From positions 248,001-312,000 of the forward strand of contig NC_087078.1 in NCBI RefSeq assembly GCF_026151205.1: a stretch of DNA of 64,000 bases, read 5' to 3'. Positions 14,201 through 26,200 of the stretch are shown one piece after another (positions within the stretch are counted from its first letter, which is position 1; every line of letters begins with the position of its first letter). A program made the translations under genes and the position numbers. A model generated the notes under the pieces. The model saw only the letters and a list, made by a program, of their open reading frames with translations, was not told the origin of the DNA and did not search any database. Origin of the DNA: Bolinopsis microptera. Taxonomy: Eukaryota > Ctenophora > Tentaculata > Lobata > Bolinopsidae.

Positions 14201-17200
14201 CTCAACTCTTTCTAGTTAATGTTAGTTAGTATCACTCAACTCTTTCTAGTTAATGTTAGTTAGTATCACTCAACTCTTTCTAGTTAATGTTAGTTAGTTT
14301 CACTCGACTCTCTCTAGTTAATGTTAGTTAGTATCACTCAACTCTTTCTAGTTAATGTTAGTTAGTATCACTCAACTCTTTCTAGTTAATGTTAGTTAGT
14401 ATCACTCAACTCTTTCTAGTTAATGTTAGTTAGTTTCACTCAACTCTTTCTAGTTAATGTTAGTTAGTATCACTCAACTCTTTCTAGTTAATGTTAGTTA
14501 GTATCACTCGACTCTTTCTAGTTAATGTTAGTTAGTATCACTCAACTCTTCTAGTTAATGTTAGTTAGTATCACTCAACTCTTTCTAGTTAATGTTAGTT
14601 AGTTTCACTCGACTCTTTCTAGTTAATGTTAGTTAGTATCACTCAACTCTTTCTAGTTAATGTTAGTTAGTATCACTCAACTCTTTCTAGTTAATGTTAG
14701 TTAGTATCACTCAACTCTTTCTAGTTAATGTTAGTTAGTTTCACTCAACTCTTTCTAGTTAATGTTAGTTAGTATCACTCAACTCTTTCTAGTTAATGTT
14801 AGTTAGTATCACTCAACTCTTTCTAGTTAATGTTAGTTAGTATCACTCAACTCTTTCTAGTTAATGTTAGTTAGTATCACTCAACTCTTTCTAGTTAATG
14901 TTAGTTAGTATCACTCAACTCTTTCTAGTTAATGTTAGTTAGTATCACTCAACTCTTCTAGTTAATGTTAGTTAGTATCACTCAACTCTTTCTAGTTAAT
15001 GTTAGTTAGTATCACTCGACTCTTTCTAGTTAATGTTAGTTAGTATCACTCAACTCTTCTAGTTAATGTTAGTTAGTTTCACTCAACTCTTTCTAGTTAA
15101 TGTTAGTTAGTATCACTCAACTCTTTCTAGTTAATGTTAGTTAGTTTCACTCGACTCTTTCTAGTTAATGTTAGTTAGTTTCACTCAACTCTTTCTAGTT
15201 AATGTTAGTTAGTATCACTCAACTCTTTCTAGTTAATGTTAGTTAGTATCACTCAACTCTTTCTAGTTAATGTTAGTTAGTTTCACTCAACTCTTTCTAG
15301 TTAATGTTAGTTAGTTTCACTCAACTCTTTCTAGTTAATGTTAGTTAGTATCACTCAACTCTTCTAGTTAATGTTAGTTAGTTTCACTCGACTCTTCTAG
15401 TTAATGTTAGTTAGTATCACTCAACTCTTTCTAGTTAATGTTAGTTAGTATCACTCAACTCTTCTAGTTAATGTTAGTTAGTATCACTCAACTCTTCTAG
15501 TTAATGTTAGTTAGTATCACTCAACTCTTTCTAGTTAATGTTAGTTAGTATCACTCAACTCTTTCTAGTTAATGTTAGTTAGTTTCACTCGACTCTTTCT
15601 AGTTAATGTTAGTTAGTATCACTCGACTCTTCATAGTTAATGTTAGTTAGTATCACTCAACTCTTTCTAGTTAATGTTAGTTAGTATCACTCGACTCTTC
15701 ATAGTTAATGTTAGTTAGTATCACTCAACTCTTCCTAGTTAATGTTAGTTAGTTTCACTCAACTCTTTCTAGTTAATGTTAGTTAGTATCACTCAACTCT
15801 TTCTAGTTAATGTTAGTTAGTATCACTCAACTCTTTCTAGTTAATGTTAGTTAGTTTCACTCGACTCTTTCTAGTTAATGTTAGTTAGTATCACTCAACT
15901 CTTTCTAGTTAATGTTAGTTAGTATCACTCAACTCTTTCTAGTTAATGTTAGTTAGTATCACTCAACTCTTTCTAGTTAATGTTAGTTAGTTTCACTCAA
16001 CTCTTTCTAGTTAATGTTAGTTAGTTTCACTCAACTCTTTCTAGTTAATGTTAGTTAGTATCACTCAACTCTTTCTAGTTAATGTTAGTTAGTTTCACTC
16101 AACTCTTTCTAGTTAATGTTAGTTAGTTTCACTCAACTCTTTCTAGTTAATGTTAGTTAGTTTCACTCAACTCTTTCTAGTTAATGTTAGTTAGTATCAC
16201 TCAACTCTTTCTAGTTAATGTTAGTTAGTTTCACTCAACTCTTTCTAGTTAATGTTAGTTAGTTTCACTCAACTCTTTCTAGTTAATGTTAGTTAGTTTC
16301 ACTCAACTCTTTCTAGTTAATGTTAGTTAGTATCACTCAACTCTTTCTAGTTAATGTTAGTTAGTATCACTCAACTCTTTCTAGTTAATGTTAGTTAGTA
16401 TCACTCAACTCTTTCTAGTTAATGTTAGTTAGTATCACTCAACTCTTTCTAGTTAATGTTAGTTAGTATCACTCAACTCTTTCTAGTTAATGTTAGTTAG
16501 TTTCACTCAACTCTTTCTAGTTAATGTTAGTTAGTTTCACTCAACTCTTTCTAGTTAATGTTAGTTAGTTTCACTCAACTCTTTCTAGTTAATGTTAGTT
16601 AGTATCACTCAACTCTTTCTAGTTAATGTTAGTTAGTTTCACTCAACTCTTTCTAGTTAATGTTAGTTAGTTTCACTCAACTCTTTCTAGTTAATGTTAG
16701 TTAGTTTCACTCGACTCTTTCTAGTTAATGTTAGTTAGTATCACTCAACTCTTTCTAGTTAATGTTAGTTAGTATCACTCAACTCTTTCTAGTTAATGTT
16801 AGTTAGTATCACTCAACTCTTTCTAGTTAATGTTAGTTAGTATCACTCAACTCTCTCTAGTTAATGTTAGTTAGTTTCACTCGACTCTTCCTAGTTAATG
16901 TTAGTCAGTATCACTCAACTCTTTCTAGTTAATGTTAGTCAGTATCACTCAACTCTTCCTAGTTAATGTTAGTTAGTATCACTCAACTCTTCCTAGTTAA
17001 TGTTAGTTAGTATCACTCAACTCTTTCTAGTTAATGTTAGTTAGTATCACTCGACTCTTTCTAGTTAATGTTAGTTAGTATCACTCGACTCTTTCTAGTT
17101 AATGTTAGTTAGTATCACTCAACTCTTTCTAGTTAATGTTAGTAAGTTTCATAATTTAATTTCTCCACTTTCTACCGGACTCCAGATGTTTCCTTTGTTT

Positions 17201-20200
17201 GTTAACTTTATTCTAGACATGTGGGAAATTTGACAACTACTTGAATAATATGTGGTCTAAAATACGTTGTTTATATGAACAAGCTTGGAAGAGCACACGT
17301 TTAATGACAGTAAAAATTACATACATAAAACAGAATAAACAAGCGTACAATGCCGTGAGAAAAAGATGGTCTAACGATATAAGGACAGGATTTCTCAGAA
17401 AATTAACAAAATAATTACCATTTAACTCTTCTTCACCAGCTGAAGGTAATTAACACATGTGTTACCATGGCAATATTACCTTATATGGGAGGGTCACCAT
17501 GGCAATATTACACATAATATGCATCCATGGTTTCTGTATCATTTATGTGTAATCATTCAACTTAATAACTATGTGCAGTTCATGAAAATGATTTATTAAG
17601 TTATTTGTGCGGTTAGATCGGATACATTAGTAGGTTTTAAGTAATGCTAAACACTACAAGAGTACAAGGATAATATGCAACAAGTTTAAGATCAGGTTGT
17701 TTGTTTTGAAACATAATGTTTTATCAGTTACTTTAGCTGCTGATCCTGTGCTTGAGTGCTTTTGCCGTCAACTTTTTATTTGGTACTGAAAAGTTAATGT
17801 TAAATATGATCCATATCTTAATACGCCCACATCTATCGCAAATATGCCTGCCTACCGGCCTACTGACCCTACCTAACCTGACTACCTGCCTACCCTGCCT
17901 ACCCTGCCTACCCTGCCTACCCTGCCTACCCTGCCTACCCTGCCTACCCTGCCTACCCTGCCTACCTGAGTACCCTGCCTATTCGCAAATATAAACTTGG
18001 TTAGATCTATTCACTGGTTATGTAAAACTAGTTGATATGTCAGTGATTGAGGAGCACTACCGTGAGTGGGCCGGTAATAGAAGGAAATGTAATTGAATTA
18101 AAATGGGCGTAGTTAAGCCCCCTTTCTAATTTCTTTAGATTGAGGAGCACTACCGTGAGTGGGCCGGTAATAGAAGGAAATGTAATTGAATTAAAATGGG
18201 CGTAGTTAAGCCCCCTTTCTAATTTCTTTAGATTGAGGAGCACTACCGTGAGTGGGCCGGTAATAGAAGGAACTGTAATTGAATTAAAATGGGCGTAGTT
18301 AAGCCCCCTTTCTAATTTCTTTAGATTGAGGAGCACTACCGTGAGTGGGCCGGTAATAGAAGGAACTGTAATTGAATTAAAATGGGCGTAGTTAAGCCCC
18401 CTTTCTAATTTCTTTAGATTGAGGAGCACTACCGTGAGTGGGCCGGTAATAGAAGGAACTGTAATTGAATTAAAATGGGCGTAGTTAAGCCCCCTTTCTA
18501 ATTTCTTTAGATTGAGGAGCACTACCGTGAGTGGGCCGGTAATAGAAGGAAATGTAATTGAATTAAAATGGGCGTAGTTAAGCCCCCTTTCTAATTTCTT
18601 TAGATTGAGGAGCACTACCGTGAGTGGGCCGGTAATAGAAGGAAATGTAATTGAATTAAAATGGGCGTAGTTAAGCCCCCTTTCTAATTTCTTTAGATTG
18701 AGGAGCACTACCGTGAGTGGGCCGGTAATAGAAGGAACTGTAATTGAATTAAAATGGGCGTAATTAAGCCCCCTTTCTAATTTCTTTAGATTGAGGAGCA
18801 CTACCGTGAGTGGGCCGGTAATAGAAGGAAATGTAATTGAATTAAAATGGGCGTAGTTAAGCCCCCTTTCTAATTTCTTTAGATTGAGGAGCACTACCGT
18901 GAGTGGGCCGGTAATAGAAGGGAATGTAATTGAATTAAAATGGGCGTAGTTAAGCCCCCTTTCTAATTTCTTTAGATTGAGGAGCACTACCGTGAGTGGG
19001 CCGGTAATAGAAGGAACTGTAATTGAATTAAAATGGGCGTAGTTAAGCCCCCTTTCTAATTTCTTTAGATTGAGGAGCACTACCGTGAGTGGGCCGGTAA
19101 TAGAAGGAAATGTAATTGAATTAAAATGGGCGTAGTTAAGCCCCCTTTCTAATTTCTTTAGATTGAGGAGCACTACCGTGAGTGGGCCGGTAATAGAAGG
19201 AACTGTAATTGAATTAAAATGGGCGTAGTTAAGCCCCCTTTCTAATTTCTTTAGATTGAGGAGCACTACCGTGAGTGGGCCGGTAATAGAAGGAACTGTA
19301 ATTGAATTAAAATGGGCGTAGTTAAGCCCCCTTTCTAATTTCTTTAGATTGAGGAGCACTACCGTGAGTGGGCCGGTAATAGAAGGAACTGTAATTGAAT
19401 TAAAATGGGCGTAGTTAAGCCCCCTTTCTAATTTCTTTAGATTGAGGAGCACTACCGTGAGTGGGCCGGTAATAGAAGGAAATGTAATTGAATTAAAATG
19501 GGCGTAGTTAAGCCCCCTTTCTAATTTCTTTAGATTGAGGAGCACTACCGTGAGTGGGCCGGTAATAGAAGGAAATGTAATTGAATTAAAATGGGCGTAG
19601 TTAAGCCCCCTTTCTAATTTCTTTAGATTGAGGAGCACTACCGTGAGTGGGCCGGTAATAGAAGGAACTGTAATTGAATTAAAATGGGCGTAGTTAAGCC
19701 CCCTTTCTAATTTCTTTAGATTGAGGAGCACTACCGTGAGTGGGCCGGTAATAGAAGGAAATGTAATTGAATTAAAATGGGCGTAGTTAAGCCCCCTTTC
19801 TAATTTCTTTAGATTGAGGAGCACTACCGTGAGTGGGCCGGTAATAGAAGGGAATGTAATTGAATTAAAATGGGCGTAGTTAAGCCCCCTTTCTAATTTC
19901 TTTAGATTGAGGAGCACTACCGTGAGTGGGCCGGTAATAGAAGGAACTGTAATTGAATTAAAATGGGCGTAGTTAAGCCCCCTTTCTAATTTCTTTAGAT
20001 TGAGGAGCACTACCGTGAGTAGGCCGGTAATAGAAGGAAATGTAATTGAATTAAAATGGGCGTAGTTAAGCCCCCTTTCTAATTTCTTTAGATTGAGGAG
20101 CACTACCGTGAGTGGGCCGGTAATAGAAGGAAATGTAATTGAATTAAAATGGGCGTAGTTAAGCCCCCTTTCTAATTTCTTTAGATTGAGGAGCACTACC

Positions 20201-23200
20201 GTGAGTGGGCCGGTAATAGAAGGAAATGTAATTGAATTAAAATGGGCGTAGTTAAGCCCCCTTTCTAATTTCTTTAGATTGAGGAGCACTACCGTGAGTG
20301 GGCCGGTAATAGAAGGAAATGTTATTGAATTGAAATAGGCGTAGTTAAGCCCCCTTTCTAATTTCTTTAGATTGAGGAGCACTACCGTGAGTGGGCCGGT
20401 AATAGAAGGAAATGTAATTGAATTAAAATGGGCGTAGTTAAGCCCCCTTCCTAATTTCTTTAGATATGAAATTTGACCCTGTAGATATGGGCTCTCTTAA
20501 AATCATATTTCACTCCCGCTTAATTTTGATCAACACTTTCCATTGCCTGGCTTCAATACGTATTTGTAACCATGGTCTAACGTTTTCCTTTCCTACCGCT
20601 CCGTTTCTAACTTAATACTGAGACCCGCATTGTGGTTGTATGCTATTAGTTTAACTGTATCACTAGATAGTATGCAAAATCCGGATTGGAATATTATTTA
20701 TGAGTCGCATAGTTGAAATGTTTTCTTGGGTAAATTTCTATTAATAATACTTTAAACACTACTATAATATATAACAAATAATTTGAGATCATGAATACGA
20801 TGTTGTCACATTGAAACGTTGAATAATTCCTTTCCTGATAAGAGCCTTTCTCTAGATGTATAATAATTGCTAAAAACCGATAGAGCGTATCTGGTTCACA
20901 TTAATATTATAAGAGGAACAAGAAACATGTAGACACTGTTGCCTAGCAACTAACCGTTACTTAGCAACGTGTAGACACTCCTATTGCTGCAGTGCACTAA
21001 AGAAACCTACAAACTATGTGTCGTAGTGTTATATTAGGGAATGTTTAATTAACACAGTTTAAACTAACATATCATTACATTAACCGTGGCTGGTTAGTTA
21101 CCTGGTGCAGTGGTTTTCCTTAAACAGTGCCTTCTTAGTAATAGTACGTACTGTGGTTCATTGTCCTCTTAGTAATAGTACGTACTGCAGTGGTTACTAG
21201 GTTACTAGGACTGGTTACCACTTTACCATAGTAACTGCAGTGGTTCTGTTAGCGTTATTATAGTGAGAAAGGTTCATTAGTGCAACTCGTTTTCTTTTAT
21301 ATTTTCTCAGATCTCAAATTACTGCGATTGAGGCCAGCTCAGAAAATTCGGATGAAAACAATTTGAAATACTTAATAGTAATTATATCAATGAAGGTGAA
21401 TTTGTAAAGCAACACTAGCTGCACTTAAGGAGGGGGAGGGGGTTCAGGGTGAACCCCCCCTCCTTAACCACTCCTCAATCTTTGAAAACTGCGTGTTCAA
21501 GTTTGGAGATTACTTGGTCTGCCTGTTATAGTGTCAAGTTCAGTTTAGCTAAATATCGTACCAGTCTTATTCATCTCACAATTGCAGTAATCTCCTTAAA
21601 ACTGATTAGGTTACGGGTGTTCAGGTCTTTTAAATAAGTCAATACCCAGATCTGGGTTTATCTGATTCAATCTCATATTGTCTTATCAAGTTATCACGTC
21701 AACTCTCCTTTTTCACTCCTTTTTATTGAGTTTGCAAATGTTTTGCAACTGACGTCATTAGATTCTGATCTCGTACTCAGTTCAGATTTCACATTAATTC
21801 AATGTTTGCCGCTTTTTAGTTCTTGATACGTCTCTTTTACACTCAAAGTTGATTCATACGGCATTAATAACGAGGTTTAATGCTTAAATTGGTTGAGTTG
21901 AGAGCATATTAATGCTTAAATTGGTTGAGTTGGGAGCATATTCGAATTAGTTAGAGAAGATATGTAGCAGCTGGTTCTTCTTCCTTGGTTCTTAATAACT
22001 CGGCGAAGTGTAGCTACTACTCACTTTCTTGCCAAGAAATTACCTATCTATTAGATTGCTCCCAAAACTCCACTTCACTGGGTTTACTACAATTTGTTTC
22101 GCTTGTTACTGCCTTCTCCTTGTCCACTACACTGGGTTTACTACAATTTGTTTTGCTTGTTACTGCCTTCTCCTGCTCCACTTCACTGGGTTTACTACAA
22201 TTTGTTTCGCTTGTTACTGTCTTCTCCTGCGTTTTTATAATTTAAAAGAGGCTGTTACATTGTTGGATTTAACTACTGGTACAGATTTGTGCTTGTTTGT
22301 GCAATGAGTAATACCTCAAGCTCAGCTTTGAATTGTTTAGCTGCATAAGAAAGCAGCAAGAAATTGAATATAGGAACATTATTTGTGAGTCGCATTGTTG
22401 TGATATAGCTACTTAGTTCCGACAAAGTAGTAGTATTGTTGTGATGTTTCTGATTAAAAAAGCTACATAACTTCAACAGATCCATTCGTTTAAAATTAAT
22501 AAATTAAAATGTTTTTGAAAAAAGTAACCATAATTGGTCCTAGAATTAAACCTTGAGGTACACCGCATTGAATAATCTCACGAACAATATCTGGGAGTCT
22601 CACCATCGCGGGTTTACTACTCTTCTTTTCTAGAAGTATTGTTTGTTGCTTCTAAATTACATTATTGAGGAACTATTTCTACTTAACTACTAGCTTACTA
22701 GTAGTTACTACTAGCGTATTATTGAGACGTGCGTTATTTACTATCTACTGAGCAATTAGAGACAATAAAGAACGACAATCAGTTGTTCTATGTCTAGACC
22801 TCAACCAATATTACAGTGATACCTACTGTATAACACACGTATATTACAGTGATACCTACTGTATAACACACGTATATTACAGTGATACCTACTGTATAAA
22901 ACACGTGCTGTATATTACAGTGATACCTACTGTATAACACACGTGCTGTATGACACACGTGCTGTATAACACACGTGCTGTATAACACACGTGCTGTATA
23001 ACACACGTGCTGTATACCACACGTGCTGTATAGTACACGTGCTGTATAACACACGTGCTGTATAACACACGTGCTGTATAACACACGTGCTGTATAACAC
23101 ACGTGCTGTATAACACACGTGCTGTATAACACACGTGCTGTATAACACACGTGCTGTATAACACACGTGCTGTATAACACACGTGCTGTATAACACACGT

Positions 23201-26200
23201 GCTGTATAACACACGTGCTGTATACCACACGTGCTGTATAACACACGTGATATCTGGTGGGCGAGCAGAGGTCTCCATTATATTCACACTCCACCAGGTG
23301 GTGTTAGATACACAGTGTAGTAAGGTAGTAGTCACTAGATACACATTACACATTGCTAGTGATACTGAGAGAGGGAGATCCTTCCTCTCTCAAATCATTC
23401 CAGTCTTACACCTGCAGCATTCCTTTACCATACCCGCGTTACATCTGTTTCATACCTGTTATACCAGTGCCTGTATCATAGTTACATCTGTTTCACGCTT
23501 TACTTCTTTACTTGTTTTCTGTGATTCTTCACAACATTTAACTGGCAACCTTTACTTTAGTTAGTTGCTTGCTTTTGATAGAACCCGTCCCCAATCTCGT
23601 ATCGGAAAATAACTAAACTCAATTCTGAGTGTGAACACGGGTGGTACCTGTTAGTATTTTAGTTAGTTAACAATATACGTATTGTTAACTGTTACCCCTC
23701 ATGTAGATCTCCAACTGTTTGACTGTGCGTCACAAATTAACAATGTTACCCCCCCCTGTGGCCTTAACAATGTCTCTGTTCTCCCAACAGTTTATCGAGT
23801 GTGTAATTAGCGCATTAAGTGTTGTGTTTATGAAGGAGCATCAACCTGCAAGGGTCTCCGGTGTACACGTGATGCCCATATAAGGTATTAGTGCACACTA
23901 TAATGAGAACCTTAGTCTACACAACGTTCAAATGAGTGTAGTAGTTGAGACATTATCGTAGGTTTGTGACATTGTGTTTATTACGTGTGTATCTAGCAGT
24001 ACAGTTAGCAGTACAGTTAGCAGTACAGTTCTTATTCAGTTGCTTTGTTTAGGTCTTCTCTAGTTGATAAAAGCATCTAACACTAGTCACTACACTAGTG
24101 TGTCACTAGTAACATTAGTATAACTCTAGTGTGTCACACTAGTCACTACACTAGTGTGTCACTAGTAACATTAGTATAACTCTAGTGTGTCACACTAGTC
24201 ACTTCTCCTTTAACGTATCGAATGACAAGTTGGCATACCTAATTCTTACTTTCTTAACACCACACAAAACGGCGCGGTAGTTATCAGCCTGGCACTGCGA
24301 CCTTGTTTTGCATATTCTATTCTACTACTTATACTGTACTATTCGATATTTAGTATAGTTTACTATTATAGCTTGTTCCCTCGCGGGAAGCTATGGGCAC
24401 TATCCGTCGCAGAGCCGCCGGACTCCGAGCGGACTCCGGCGGTGCTCCGCCAAAATGTATTTACAGTGGACTCGAGTACATTTTGGCGGACTCCGAGCGG
24501 AGCCGAGCGGACTCCGAGCGGACTTTAAAGTCCGCCGCGGACTCCGAGCGGCTCCGCGGCGGCTCGGCGGAGTGTCCGCCGCGGACTAAGCCACTAGGCG
24601 GACTCCGGTCCGCCGCGGACTCCGGCGGAGTGCTTGGCGGACTCCGCCGGACCTCTCCGCCAGACTTGAATCCGGCAGAGTCCGGCGGAGCTTGGCGGAG
24701 TCCGCCAGCTCGGCGGACTCCGCTCGGAGTCCGCCGGACTACAACACAGTCCACTGACTTCCGACCTCCGTCTTCCGACCCTCGGCTAAATTTGTCACGT
24801 GACATACAACATAGCATTTTGCAATGTTGTGGTCAGATGAAAAGGTCGCTAGTGATAAACCTTAACCATTACCCTCACAATGTCAATAGTGTACAACTCT
24901 AGTCCTAACTTTGACCCTATAATGTATAAACGTTGGCCCTAACCCTCCACCAAACCGTCCGCAGCGAAATATCAATGTCATTGACTGGTCACGTGACCAA
25001 AACAATTTTTGTCATATTATCTCATATGGGGAAGCGTTTTTAGTTTTACCCTACACGTTGCATGTGGCGTCATTCGGCCGGATCCCAGCAAGCAAAAATA
25101 CGTCGACCATCACAGGACGACGCCAGCCAGCACTCTCTACGCTCTTCGAGCTCCGATCGTCCTGTGACGAAGTAAGGACGAAGCCTGAGGTCGTCAGGTA
25201 ACATCGACCACCGATTGAAAATTCAAAGATTTTTTGACATAAAGGTCAAATGTAAAACTAAAATCTTGATGCTGATTGATTGACGACGTCAATTTTTGAG
25301 CACAGCGCGAGCGCATGCGGAAAAGGACCGCGTAGCTAGTCAAGATGTTGATAAATATTTGGCTTGTGGCGCGATGTGTTGCTCTAACTATAGCCCTCCC
25401 GCTTGCAGTAGCGCGCGACCGCCGGAAATGACTTGTGGAACAAGCGCGCCCGCAGCGGCGCGAAAGCACCTGGTTAGCTAAATGAACGCGATGTGCCTTG
25501 CATTGTAGGATGAAATCCTACTAGCTGACGCCACTCGCAGCTGTGATGTTCGCTGTACGTCAGCGATCGAAATTTATACGCGTATCACCCGTTAAGATGT
25601 GCCACCCGACGCGCCACACAATTTTTCTCGTTGCTCGTCGCACGTCGACGAACAATTTTTCTCGTTGCTCGTCGCACGTCGACGAACAACGAAGCTCGTT
25701 GCGACGCGCAATGAGCTGCCAGGCTAGGACATCGTCCTGGTCCAACAAATTTTGGCGAGCGCGAGCGATTTTCTCCAAAAATTTAATGAGGGCGCCGACT
25801 TCCATTCTGGATAGGTTTCTTCTTATAGGGGGTGCACGATAAAAATAAAGTTGCTTGGATTTAAAAAAATTTTGTACCACTGTTTTCTAGAGACTGTGAG
25901 AATTTTCACAATACCAAATTTGTTATACCTTTTTGGAAAGATCAGTGAGTTTCGTCTAGGTGCCATATTTGATGGTGCGCGGCTTTTGGAGCAAAAGTAG
26001 CTGTAAAAGTCGCGTAATTTGACCAAATTCGTCCAAATTTGACCATTTTTGTCGTATTATTCGGATTTATCTTCAGTTCCTTAAATGAGATCATTCTGGA
26101 AATTGGCGACGACCTTCCAATTGGGCTTTCACAACTGTCCGAAAAATTTGGTGGATATCGGAGTTGATATAGTAATAAAAATGGGGCAAAATACGCTGCT

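Noticed and set aside
12009..17151. CRISPR-like array
   Set aside because: Units are contiguous without unique spacers, and the window is eukaryotic.
18040..20382. 780-codon open frame on the minus strand
   Set aside because: Pure product of the 93-bp array (93 is divisible by 3); peptide is 25 copies of one 31-residue unit, with no flanking gene structure.
22794..23353. Minus-strand frames rich in CYTARVLYSTCVIQH
   Set aside because: Encoded by the 16-bp E-box minisatellite in three frames at once.
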